From a virus, in IMG/VR virus record IMGVR_UViG_3300042731_005385, positions 1 through 44,398 of that record: a stretch of 44,398 bases of DNA; one strand, written 5' to 3'. The notes below the pieces were generated by a model. It was not told the origin of the DNA and made no database searches. It was given only the letters and a program-made list of their open reading frames with translations. The translations under genes and the position numbers were made by a program. Of this stretch, positions 29,965-38,155 are shown one piece after another. Every line of letters begins with the position of its first letter. The first letter of the stretch is position 1.

Positions 29965-30677
29965 TAGAGTCTGACCTCCTCGCGAAGCGAGCCCGAGTCG
30001 GCCCGAACGTCGACGTCGACCACCAGCTGTCGACCATCCCAGCTCAACGAGACACCGACGGACCGTGTGCCGGGCACCCGGAGGAGCAGGTTGCGGATTC
30101 GCGCTTCCTCGCCCGTCAGGTCGACTGGGCGGAGCTGTTTGTGCGGAGTGTCGGAGCCGTACTCCGGGGCCCAGGGAATCGAACCTCGGATCGTGAGCAG
30201 TGCGTCGAGGATGAGCTTGCGGTAGGTAATGAACCCGGCGGCCAAGCCGTGATCGCCGCCAGGCGTGACTTGAACGGACTCGAAGGGGCTCTGCTCGACG
30301 TCGAGCAGATCGTGATCAGGCTCGGGCGTGATCGAGACCCGTTTGGCGATGAACGACCCGCCAATGATTGGTCCGGGAGTGAAAAGCACAGCCGGCGGTC
30401 CGATCGTGTACTCCACACCCGGATCGAATGCCTGATCAGTCGTGATCACGACACGGTCCGTGGTTGGTCCGTCTTGCTCGACTCGGATGACTTCGGGGAC
30501 CGAACCGCCTCCGGCTACCGACAGCGGCCAAACCTCAGGAGCGAAGATCTCAGAACCCCAGAATGCCGACCAGATCGTCAAGACCTTGTTGCCTTCGGTC
30601 TGCACCGCAGACTGGAGCTCTTGGTTAGCTATCTCGCCCCAAGTGCTTCCAGCGCCCCATGGTCGGCCCCATTCCAA
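29964..30677 (-). CDS. gp25/gpW-like baseplate wedge protein
   Basis: The last 90 residues of this 237-aa protein (YRKLILDALLTIRGSIPWAP, then the LRPVDLTGEEARIRNLLLRVPGTRSVGV segment) match the gp25-like lysozyme-related family of baseplate wedges. The first 140 residues are an extra domain. The start is a TTG with GGAGG 7 bases upstream. In Mu-like tails this is gp46, and its neighbour gp47 follows here too. Confidence 0.8.
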   Translation of the reverse strand: MEWGRPWGAGSTWGEIANQELQSAVQTEGNKVLTIWSAFWGSEIFAPEVWPLSVAGGGSVPEVIRVEQDGPTTDRVVITTDQAFDPGVEYTIGPPAVLFTPGPIIGGSFIAKRVSITPEPDHDLLDVEQSPFESVQVTPGGDHGLAAGFITYRKLILDALLTIRGSIPWAPEYGSDTPHKQLRPVDLTGEEARIRNLLLRVPGTRSVGVSLSWDGRQLVVDVDVRADSGSLREEVRL

Positions 30678-30679
30678 GG

Positions 30680-31240
30680 CTATCCTCCGATGTAGTCCTC
30701 GAGGACTTGCTTGACGGTGTGGATCTTGAGCTTGCGCAAGATCTCCGCGATCGCCTCCTCGGCCTGTCGCTGCTGCGCCAGCACCTCGGAGTCGATCAAG
30801 TCCGCGAGTTCGACGATCTCGGCCGGCTCGGTGAACGTGTGCTCGTCGAGGCCGTCCTTGGTCCGAGCCGTCAAAGGTACGATCGAGTCAGCCTGCGCCC
30901 GGGCTGCTCGCCAGTGTCGGTGTCCGCGGTCACAAACTGGCCAGTACTTGCCAGACCCAGCTGGATACTCGACGGTAACTGTCTCGGCGAGCCGCCGATT
31001 GAGTCCGCGATATACGAACTCGATCGCGCGTCGCTTGGCGATGTCGAGCTCGGTTCGTGGGACGTGTGCCTCGACGACCGCGTCGACAGCAGCCGCGTCG
31101 ACAGCGGCCTCGACAAGTACCGACAGCTTGCCTTGGTGGACAGACAGCCCGCGATGAATGATCCCCGCTGCGTTGAGCTCTTCGCCCAGCTGCTCGAGGT
31201 CCACGCCTGTGGCGTCCGGCAAATCGTAGGTCAAGCTCAT
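30680..31240 (-). CDS. Hypothetical tail protein, possible fibre chaperone
   Basis: This 186-aa product starts MSLTYDLPDATGVDLEQLGEELNAAGIIHRGLSVHQ at an ATG with AGGAGGTG upstream, coupled to the fibre stop (ATGA). The C-terminal part is a charged helix (ADLIDSEVLAQQRQAEEAIAEILRKLKIHTVKQVLEDYIGG). Its position directly after a fibre-like gene fits a fibre assembly helper, which usually follows its fibre. That is inference; no family is recognised with confidence. Confidence 0.55.
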   Translation of the reverse strand: MSLTYDLPDATGVDLEQLGEELNAAGIIHRGLSVHQGKLSVLVEAAVDAAAVDAVVEAHVPRTELDIAKRRAIEFVYRGLNRRLAETVTVEYPAGSGKYWPVCDRGHRHWRAARAQADSIVPLTARTKDGLDEHTFTEPAEIVELADLIDSEVLAQQRQAEEAIAEILRKLKIHTVKQVLEDYIGG

Positions 31241-32082
31241 CCCGTCCACCTCCTGATCGCAACCCGCGCGTTCTCGATGCTCGCTGTTCCAGCTACGCCG
31301 ACCCGCCGGAACTGAATCTTGAACTGCTTCGCTGCGCCTGTGAAGGCGATATCACACCATCCGGACTGCAGCACGAGATCGCTCGTTGAACCCGGGGTGT
31401 AGTAACTGGCGGTATGGACAGCGACCGCGTCCGTGACGTTGTAGAGCCGAGCCTCGACGGCGTTAGATGTCGACGAGATCCCGATCACGGCCATCCATGA
31501 GATCCGGTAGGTCCCGGTCAAGACGTCTGTGTCGAACGTGAGCTTGTCGACCCAGCTGGCGGACGTCGTTGTCGATTGCGTCTCGTCGACGGCCCCGCCC
31601 TCCTCGAGCAAGTCGAGTTGGTCAACCCACGTACCGAGCTTGAGAGGTGTAACGTAGCGCTCGTCATCTGTCTCGGCGTTGACCTCGGCTTGCGTCGCGC
31701 GCTCAACAGAGCCTTTGGCCGATTCGGTGGCAGGTGGCAGCCAGCCGGAAGACAGCGCGCCACCAGCGCCCGCTTTCGGAATCGCGTTGGCCGCCGGAGT
31801 CGACTGCGCCACCTCGTCCGAACCGCCGTGCTTGTGTTGCGCGGCGTGCGTATTGAACGCGTCGATCGCGGTTCGAAGAGCCTGGATCGTCTGCAAAATG
31901 TTCGCGGCGGACTCGGTAGCGGCCGCTGCGCGAAGGTCGTCCTCGATCGCCACGATCTCGGTTGCCAGCTTGTTGTGGTCAAGACCCTGGGCAAGAATGT
32001 CGTTCGGCGAGCCGTCGTTCGTGGTAGACTGTTCATTGCCGTCGAACGTCGCGCCGGGGTAGCTCGGTGTTGGGAGCGCCAC
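31237..32082 (-). CDS. Tail fibre-like protein
   Basis: The 281-aa product starts MALPTPSYPGATFDGNEQ at a GTG overlapping the spike stop (TAGTG) with GAGGAGGTGA upstream. It contains the fibre pattern KGSVERATQAEVNAETDDERYVTPLKL, commonly found in phage fibre N-terminal halves. A predicted beta-rich C-terminal domain (TGTYRISWMAVIGISSTSNAVEARLYNVTDA) could contact the host. An unusual point is its place between the spike and the gp25-like gene. Confidence 0.68.
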   Translation of the reverse strand: MALPTPSYPGATFDGNEQSTTNDGSPNDILAQGLDHNKLATEIVAIEDDLRAAAATESAANILQTIQALRTAIDAFNTHAAQHKHGGSDEVAQSTPAANAIPKAGAGGALSSGWLPPATESAKGSVERATQAEVNAETDDERYVTPLKLGTWVDQLDLLEEGGAVDETQSTTTSASWVDKLTFDTDVLTGTYRISWMAVIGISSTSNAVEARLYNVTDAVAVHTASYYTPGSTSDLVLQSGWCDIAFTGAAKQFKIQFRRVGVAGTASIENARVAIRRWTG

Positions 32083-32720
32083 TATGTCACCTCCTCGGGC
32101 CTCGCGACTACGTCCTCGGTCCCGGCCCCTCCGTTGGCTTTCTCGTGGATCTGTTCGATCGGAACCGGAGTGTAGTCGGGAACTGCGCCCGCAGCGATGA
32201 CCGCCGTCCAAGCACCGACTGGGTTGGCGATGCCTGGATTGACCGGATCCGTGCCAGCTGTCGCAGAGTTGAGCGCCGAGATCAACGAGTCGATCTGTTG
32301 CTGTAGCGAGAGCAGATCCGCCTTGGTCGCGGGCTGCGTCGCGAGCGCAACCTGTTCCTCGTCGGGCCGGGAACCGAGTCGAACGAGGCCGTCGTCGCTC
32401 GGCTCGATCCGGACGTCGCCAGCCGGCGACTTGAGCCGAAGGTCGCCGGAGCTCGGCCGAGAGTGGATCTCGCGGTTACCCTCGTCAAGCACCTCGGGAT
32501 TCTCGCCGTAGAGCCCGCAGACCACGACACCTGCCGCTGGATCTCCTGCAACGACCTGCACACGCACGCGGTCACCTTCGCGGTACGGGTAGTGTTCCCC
32601 AGGTCGGTCGTGGATCCGCGCAGTGTCCGGAGCTCCGTTTCGGCCGAGCTCAACGTCGACCGTCCGGACTCCGTCCTTGGTCTCCGCGTCTCCGGTCAGC
32701 TTGGCGGTCTCGGTGCTCAC
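32082..32720 (-). CDS. Baseplate spike protein, gpV/Mu gp45-like
   Basis: The 212-aa product has an OB-like N-terminus (VRTVDVELGRNGAPDTARIHDRPGEHYPYREGDRVRVQVV) and the GLYGENPEVLDEGNREI segment found in Mu gp45-like spikes. A repeat-like SGDLRLKSPAGDVRIEPSDDGLVRLG, probably beta-helical, follows, then a helical tail (ATKADLLSLQQQIDSLISALNSA). It starts at a GTG overlapping the hub stop (GTGA). Spikes pierce the outer membrane at the tip of the tail tube. Confidence 0.8.
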   Translation of the reverse strand: MSTETAKLTGDAETKDGVRTVDVELGRNGAPDTARIHDRPGEHYPYREGDRVRVQVVAGDPAAGVVVCGLYGENPEVLDEGNREIHSRPSSGDLRLKSPAGDVRIEPSDDGLVRLGSRPDEEQVALATQPATKADLLSLQQQIDSLISALNSATAGTDPVNPGIANPVGAWTAVIAAGAVPDYTPVPIEQIHEKANGGAGTEDVVARPEEVT

Positions 32721-34612
32721 GTGTCGTCGACCTCCAACTCGTCCGGGTTGATCCCGTCGTCGAGGAGCGTTTGCAGGTTCATCGAGCAGCGATAAGACCC
32801 ATCGCCTTCGCCGCTTCCCGAGTGTACCAGCTCGGCGACCTGGAAGACGAGACTCGGCTCGGCGCGCTCACTTGCCCGGGCCAGGACGCGAGCTGGTTGC
32901 GCGGGCATGTAGATGGGTGGGCCTCGAAGGATGTCTTCGAGCGACCGACCGCGAAACCGCGCCGCCGAGGCGAAGGCCACCTCGACGATCGATCCGGCCG
33001 CACACTGCAACAGGTCCGGGTCGTCGACGCCTCCGCCTGTCGTCCAAGGCACGTCGATCTCGATTCCCAGCTGCAACTCGCCCTGATTGAGGCCGAACCA
33101 TGCAGCGCGGGCCAGGCGCTCGAGCGCCTTGCGGTCGGTGAACCCGTGCGCTTGCAGGATCTGTCCCGAGTTGTGCCCGCCACGGCGCCGCTTGCCGTAG
33201 CGGGCGCGCCGCGTCTCGCCCGTGTCAGGGTCAATCGCCTCCACCTCGACCCAGTCGACCCGGTCGCCCGCGGTTAGGTCGCGAGACTCTGCGAGCTCAG
33301 CAATGTCTCGGCCATATGTCACGATCCGGTGGCGACGTCCGGCGCGCTCGAACCAGCGAAAGAAGCGGCCGTCAAGATAGTCCTCGGCGTCGACAAGGAC
33401 GACGGTCGGCTCGCCGTTTTCCGACAACGTCACCTCCGCGATGATCGAGAGCTTGCGACACGTGCGCGTGATTGCATCCCAGACTGTTTGTTTCGCGTGT
33501 CCGAAGACCGCCGTCGGTTTCGGCGGGATCCGTTGGGTCACCATCCGCGTGACGTTTCGGACCTCGTACTCTGTCTCATTGCCGAATGCAGCAGGCGCGT
33601 ACGGTAGGCGCCCTTGCCACGTCTCAAGCTTCCCGCTTTCCGTCTTGCGTACGGTAAGCAGCTCCATGTCCTCGAAAAAATCGCTCTCTCGCAGGCCTTC
33701 GGCAACGGTCCGCTGCTCGTAATTGGGCAGCTCCTTGACCTTGCCGGTTTCGACCTTTGTGTGCGCAACCAGGTCGACCTTCTGTGTGACCTTCCAGACC
33801 TTCTTCTCGTCGGCCAGCAACCGAGCTGGCGTTCGTACAAGTGCCGTACGCAGCTTGCCGCGAGGCTCAACGCGCCAGTTCTCGCCGCCTGGTACCGAAT
33901 CCTCGATGATGACTGCAACGAGGTCCTCGATCGGATCTCGCATGTTGAGTCCGCGGATCGTCTTCGGGTCTAGCTCTTCCGCGGCGAGGATCGCTGTCAA
34001 GTCGCGACATGTCAGGGTTAGCGTCCCCTCGGTCCGGTTGACCTCTACATTGTCGACGATGCCTGCAAAGGCACCAGGGTCTCCTGGCAGACAGCGATCG
34101 AGACGGTCCTCGAACGACTCGTTTGCAGCGTTGCGAACGAAGGGCCAGGCCTGGATCCGAATGTCGTCGAACACGCGTAGGTCGACCGGCAACATCCGAG
34201 ATGGGATCGTGACGGTTAGCTCGTCGGGCTCGGCGGGCGGGTTTCGGGTGAGTTCCCAGTCGAGCGCCACGATCGCCTGGAGCACCGCGCGACTGTCGTC
34301 CTCGATCCGCTCCTGTTCCTCTGCCTCCCGCTGCTGTCGTGCCCGGTCACGCTCCTCCCGCTTCGGGACCAGGTCTTGAAAGGCGGGGATTCCAGCGAGC
34401 ACATCGCCGACTGCGTCCGTCGCCCGCTGTCCGATCTCTGGCAGCTTGCCGCTCGGTGCCTCGGGCACGAAGATCTCGAGGTCGACGCGCATCGCGATCC
34501 GAAGCGCTGCCGGTCGGTCCAAGCCAACAGGTCCGCGGCGCTCGCGCTCGAACAACGTCGTCAAGTTCTCCAGAGCAGGCGGTCGGCCGCCTTCTAGGGC
34601 GAAGTCGGTCAC
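32717..34612 (-). CDS. Baseplate hub protein, gpP/gpD-like
   Basis: This 631-aa protein is placed where Mu gp44 (P) or P2 gpD would be, between the LysM protein and the spike. It has a long N-terminal helical region (RERDRARQQREAEEQERIEDDS) and hub-like beta domains (NRTEGTLTLTCRDLTAILAA). ERAGRRHRIVTYGRDIAELAESRDLTAGDRVDWVEVEAIDP is typical of hub proteins that bind the tube end. It is larger than Mu gp44, with an N-terminal extension. It starts at a GTG overlapping the previous stop. Confidence 0.78.
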   Translation of the reverse strand: MTDFALEGGRPPALENLTTLFERERRGPVGLDRPAALRIAMRVDLEIFVPEAPSGKLPEIGQRATDAVGDVLAGIPAFQDLVPKREERDRARQQREAEEQERIEDDSRAVLQAIVALDWELTRNPPAEPDELTVTIPSRMLPVDLRVFDDIRIQAWPFVRNAANESFEDRLDRCLPGDPGAFAGIVDNVEVNRTEGTLTLTCRDLTAILAAEELDPKTIRGLNMRDPIEDLVAVIIEDSVPGGENWRVEPRGKLRTALVRTPARLLADEKKVWKVTQKVDLVAHTKVETGKVKELPNYEQRTVAEGLRESDFFEDMELLTVRKTESGKLETWQGRLPYAPAAFGNETEYEVRNVTRMVTQRIPPKPTAVFGHAKQTVWDAITRTCRKLSIIAEVTLSENGEPTVVLVDAEDYLDGRFFRWFERAGRRHRIVTYGRDIAELAESRDLTAGDRVDWVEVEAIDPDTGETRRARYGKRRRGGHNSGQILQAHGFTDRKALERLARAAWFGLNQGELQLGIEIDVPWTTGGGVDDPDLLQCAAGSIVEVAFASAARFRGRSLEDILRGPPIYMPAQPARVLARASERAEPSLVFQVAELVHSGSGEGDGSYRCSMNLQTLLDDGINPDELEVDDT

Positions 34613-35664
34613 GATGCGATGTCCGCGAGACGAGACGCTTCAAGACGTGGCATGAGGATGCTTTGGCCAGCTTGCAAGACGGAGCTGGCCAGCTCGTTGA
34701 ACGAGGCGATATCAGCCCAGGCCTCGACTCGACCATAGGTGCGATAAGCAAGGATCCGAAGGTCTTGATCCTGGCTCGCGACGTGTCGGAAAAGCACGTC
34801 GGGCCGGGCCTCGTTGAGCAGCTTGCGACGTCGCCGCGCCGCCTCGTGCCTGGCCAGCACCCCTGCTCTAGCAGCGGACGAGCGATAGTACTCGAGCACG
34901 ATCCGGCTAACCGGTTCGTCTACCGGCATGACTTCGTGCGGCGGTTGGCCGACGTCGTCGCGAATCTGCTCTCCGAGCCTGACGACGCGCCCGAACGATT
35001 CGGCCATCTTCCCGGCTGTCGAGGTCGCGGTCGCAGCCGAGTTGCGAAACCGCCGCCGAGCACGGTCCGCCTCATTGATTGACCGGTTCACCTCGACGAC
35101 CAAGTCCTCGAGGTCGAAGCCTGCCTGCTGGTCGAGCGACAGCGGCCGCCGGACCTTGCGCAGCTGTACAGCCCAAGGATCAGCGACGGAGATGATCTCC
35201 TCGCCGAAGTTCGCCGCGGGCTTGGGCTGGCGTCGCTGCTCCTCGACCGACTCCTTGACCCATTCGACGGTGCAGGTGACTGCGTACTCACGCGGACGCT
35301 CGATAGGTACGCCGACGCGCTGGATCCACCCAACCTGGTTCCACCGATCCCATTCGACCGTTACGAGCACCGAGTCGCGCGCGAAAGACCAAAGCGCTGC
35401 GACGAGGTCCTCGACGGTGTCAACCTGGGCGCCGTCGAGCGTCGCGCCGCCGGCCAACGTCCTCTGTTTCCAACGGAACTCGAAGTCCGTCGGTGGCAGC
35501 TCCGGGCCGGAGAGTAGCGCTTCGCCTTCTGCCGAGCCTACCTGCCAACGCGTCTCTCCACGCTGCTCGATCGAGAACTCGAACCCTTGTAGCGGTACCG
35601 TCCGCCCGCCTAGTACGAGCACTTTGAGCGGGGATTCCAGCTGCCTGATCGTCAGCGACGTCAC
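34609..35664 (-). CDS. LysM-containing baseplate / tail protein
   Basis: The 351-aa product ends in a LysM-like domain: DLRILAYRTYGRVEAWADIASFNELASSVLQAGQSILMP, with the typical W..IA..N and GQ.I.MP pattern. The N-terminal part is beta-rich (LKVLVLGGRTVPLQGFEFSIEQRGETRWQVGS) and the middle is helical. In contractile-tail phages a LysM protein next to the tape measure links the tape measure to the hub. It is coupled to both neighbours by GTGA. Confidence 0.75.
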   Translation of the reverse strand: MTSLTIRQLESPLKVLVLGGRTVPLQGFEFSIEQRGETRWQVGSAEGEALLSGPELPPTDFEFRWKQRTLAGGATLDGAQVDTVEDLVAALWSFARDSVLVTVEWDRWNQVGWIQRVGVPIERPREYAVTCTVEWVKESVEEQRRQPKPAANFGEEIISVADPWAVQLRKVRRPLSLDQQAGFDLEDLVVEVNRSINEADRARRRFRNSAATATSTAGKMAESFGRVVRLGEQIRDDVGQPPHEVMPVDEPVSRIVLEYYRSSAARAGVLARHEAARRRRKLLNEARPDVLFRHVASQDQDLRILAYRTYGRVEAWADIASFNELASSVLQAGQSILMPRLEASRLADIAS

Positions 35665-37151
35665 GGTCGCACCCCAACAGCACCGACGCCGAGACCGAGG
35701 CCGACTACCTGGCGCTGCGCCCGCGACTCACGTCGGATTCCGGCAACAAACCGTGTTGAGAACCGGCGGAAACGCTTGTCCCGGACCTCGAACCGCTCGA
35801 CCGTCATCCGGTTGACTCGCTGCCCTTTGCGTCCTTGGCGCTTCATCTTGGTCGGGTCGAGCTCCATTTCGAGCGTCTTCTGCCGCTCTGCTGCCTCCTG
35901 CTTTCGCGCCGCTCGAACCTCCTCGATGGTCGGCGCCCGCTTGCCGCGCCATTGGATTCCGGCCTGTCGCTCGAGCGCCTTTTTCTGCGCCTCCGAGATG
36001 AACAGCCCGGCGGCCGCCTCGCCGACCGCCTCACCTTCGGTCGCGGCCGCGACTGCAGCTCCAACGTAGCCCGCGCCGCGTCCGAGCTTCCCGAGGATGC
36101 CCTTCTTGCCTATCTTGCCGAGCATGCTCCCGAGTCGGCTTACTACGCGTACGACAGCCGTGATCGCCGAGACCATCTTGCCCAGGATCCACACGCCGAC
36201 CAGCACCTTGACAATCGTGAGAATGGTTTTCCAGTTCTCCGCCAAGAACTTGACGGCCTTGATTACAGCCTTGATCCCCTTGACCAACGCCCGGCCGACG
36301 TTCTTGGCGATCTCTTTGACACGGTCCTTGTTCTTGTCGAGCCACTTACTCCACTCCTTGGTCTTCTTGACCAAAAACTCGAGGAGCGGCTTGGCGGCGG
36401 TCTCACCCAGCTGCTTCACTTGGTCGCCCAAGGTGGCGATCATGCCGGAGGCGCTAGAGCTGTAGGCCTTGAGCAACTCCGGATCGGGTCGAAGCTGATC
36501 CATGATGGCTTTGGCCGCCTCCGCCATGCGGCCTTTCTTCGCGAGGCCGGCAACCTCCTTGGCGATCGGCTTGAGCAATCCCGTTTGGATCATGCGCGGG
36601 TTGCTGATCCCCTGGAACAGCTGTCGCACGTCGGCCGCAGCCGTGCCCTTGACCACGTTCGAGAGGTCCGCGATCGCGATCCCGCGGGCGAACTCGGCTT
36701 GCTTCCGCAAGCTCAAACCGGCCCGCGTGAGCGGGAAAATTCCAACCTCGAATGCTTCGCGCACGTCCTTGGCCGCGATTGGGCTGTCGCGGGCGAGCTT
36801 GATGAACTCCTGCCGAAGATCAGCGGCTGTCGACCGTGCTGCGGCGAAGCCTTGCAACGGGAGATTGCTCGACCGAGAGACTCCCTGCAGCAGACCTGTG
36901 AGCTGTAGCTCAGCGTCTTGCGCCGCGCGTCCGATGTCAACAAGGCCTTTGGTTAGCCCAAGGACACCTGCACCGCCGAGCAACCCGAGCGGCTGCGCGA
37001 TCGCCCGGAACATTCCGCCGAGCTTGCCGGTGATCTTCCGCGACGCCCGGCCGACGAGGTCGAGTTGCTTTCGGAGAGCTTTGGCGCGCGCGACAGCTTG
37101 TTGGTCGTCGATCGTGTACTTGGTCTTGACCTTCTTGACGATATCAACCAC
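35661..37151 (-). CDS. Tail tape measure protein
   Basis: The 496-aa protein has an alpha-helical N-terminus (VKTKYTIDDQQAVARAKALRKQLDLV). It has hydrophobic segments typical of tape measures (IAQPLGLLGGAGVLGLTKGLVDIG; WKTILTIVKVLVGVWILGKMVSAITAVVRVV) and many Lys/Ala helices. Length sets tail length; about 500 residues predicts a short tail, roughly 75 nm by the usual 0.15 nm per residue rule. It starts at a GTG inside the end of the frameshifted chaperone reading. Confidence 0.85.
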   Translation of the reverse strand: MVDIVKKVKTKYTIDDQQAVARAKALRKQLDLVGRASRKITGKLGGMFRAIAQPLGLLGGAGVLGLTKGLVDIGRAAQDAELQLTGLLQGVSRSSNLPLQGFAAARSTAADLRQEFIKLARDSPIAAKDVREAFEVGIFPLTRAGLSLRKQAEFARGIAIADLSNVVKGTAAADVRQLFQGISNPRMIQTGLLKPIAKEVAGLAKKGRMAEAAKAIMDQLRPDPELLKAYSSSASGMIATLGDQVKQLGETAAKPLLEFLVKKTKEWSKWLDKNKDRVKEIAKNVGRALVKGIKAVIKAVKFLAENWKTILTIVKVLVGVWILGKMVSAITAVVRVVSRLGSMLGKIGKKGILGKLGRGAGYVGAAVAAATEGEAVGEAAAGLFISEAQKKALERQAGIQWRGKRAPTIEEVRAARKQEAAERQKTLEMELDPTKMKRQGRKGQRVNRMTVERFEVRDKRFRRFSTRFVAGIRRESRAQRQVVGLGLGVGAVGVRP

Positions 37152-37700
37152 TGCGCGCTTCCTCCGCTGCCTCTTCCTCCTTGTCCGCCCAGTAACAGGC
37201 GGTATATAGGTGCAGCTTGAACTCCCTGATCGTCATCTCTCGCACCGTTGACCACGGCTGGTGAAGGTACCGCTCGACGGTGCCGATCTGCGTCCACAGC
37301 CGGCGGTAGGCCGTGTACCCGGTTGCCTGCTCCTCCTCCTCGGCTACGGCACCTCCTGGCTCTCGAGGCTCTCGAAAAAAGCCGACGTCTCCGCCTCCGT
37401 CGGGTCGTGCACACGGTCCATCGCGGCCTGATACAGTTGGAGAGCCTTGACACTCATGTCCGCGATGAGATCGGCGCCACTGACCTTGCCGCCGTTATCG
37501 TTGACCCGCTTACCGTTGTAGGCCCGGATCGCGAGCAAGCGCTGGCTCGCCTGCGCCTTGTAGTTCACGAGGACGGGGTTCATCCCGTCCTCGCGAGTGG
37601 CCTCGCGCAGCGTGTGCTCGAGTTCGTAGATCGTGAGCTCCTGAAACTCGAGCACGGGCTTGCCCTTCAAGGGCATGACCAGTTTGTGAATCGTAGGCAT
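37144..37700 (-). CDS. Tail assembly chaperone, -1 frameshift product
   Basis: The 118-residue chaperone contains the heptamer T TTT TTC (37380-37374) in the correct phase for -1 slippage. Shifting there opens a second frame that runs to a TGA at 37144, with WTQIGTVERYLHQPWSTVREMTIREFKLHLYTACYWADK. The fused product is about 185 aa. The frame ends just inside the tape measure start. This is the classic gpG/gpGT arrangement, where a fixed ratio of the two products is needed for tail assembly. Confidence 0.82.
37344..37700 (-). CDS. Tail assembly chaperone, unshifted product
   Basis: The 118-aa product starts MPTIHKLVMPLKGKPVLEFQELTIYELEHTLREATREDGM after AGGAGG and ends at TAG 37344. It lies between the tube and tape measure genes, the normal place for the chaperone that folds the tape measure. 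The slippery site is near its C-terminus (SAFFESLESQEVP). Confidence 0.85.
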   Translation of the reverse strand: MPTIHKLVMPLKGKPVLEFQELTIYELEHTLREATREDGMNPVLVNYKAQASQRLLAIRAYNGKRVNDNGGKVSGADLIADMSVKALQLYQAAMDRVHDPTEAETSAFFESLESQEVP

Positions 37701-37708
37701 GCGGCCTC

Positions 37709-38143
37709 CTATCGGTCGGTGAGCTGGCTACTCGTCAGGGTGAAGGGCGATGTCACGCGCTCGGTGCCACCAGTGAGCGGAGTCGTCGCCTCCGAGAGTT
37801 CGCAGTCGGGCATGACCATCCGCCGGATACCCTGCGAGCCGATGCGCGCGAAGTCGAGCGTGAACTCGGCGTCGATGTCGAGCTCGATCTCACCCGCGTT
37901 TTTGCGCCGCTGGAGCAGCATGAGGTCAATGAGCTCCGGAGACGGATTAATATCGAGCGCCAGGCTCACCGGTCCATTGAAGCCGTCGACGGTCGGCGTA
38001 GCCTTGCCTGCCTCGTTGACCTCCTCGACCTGCAAGCCCCAGGTGAGCGTGCCGGAGTTGACCGAGACCGATGGCAGCGGGTCGCCATTGACCCGGACTG
38101 CGAGCGCGATGTCTTGCCCGCGGAGAAACTTGGGAATGCCCAT
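37709..38143 (-). CDS. Tail tube protein
   Basis: The 144-aa product starts MGIPKFLRGQDIALAVRVNGDPLPSVSVNSGTLTWGLQVEE after AAGGAG and continues with beta-strand patterns (PVSLALDINPSPELIDLMLLQRRK). Its position directly after the sheath and its size fit tube proteins of Mu/P2-like tails. It would stack as rings inside the sheath and form the DNA channel. Confidence 0.85.
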   Translation of the reverse strand: MGIPKFLRGQDIALAVRVNGDPLPSVSVNSGTLTWGLQVEEVNEAGKATPTVDGFNGPVSLALDINPSPELIDLMLLQRRKNAGEIELDIDAEFTLDFARIGSQGIRRMVMPDCELSEATTPLTGGTERVTSPFTLTSSQLTDR

Positions 38144-38155
38144 GGGATCTGCTCC

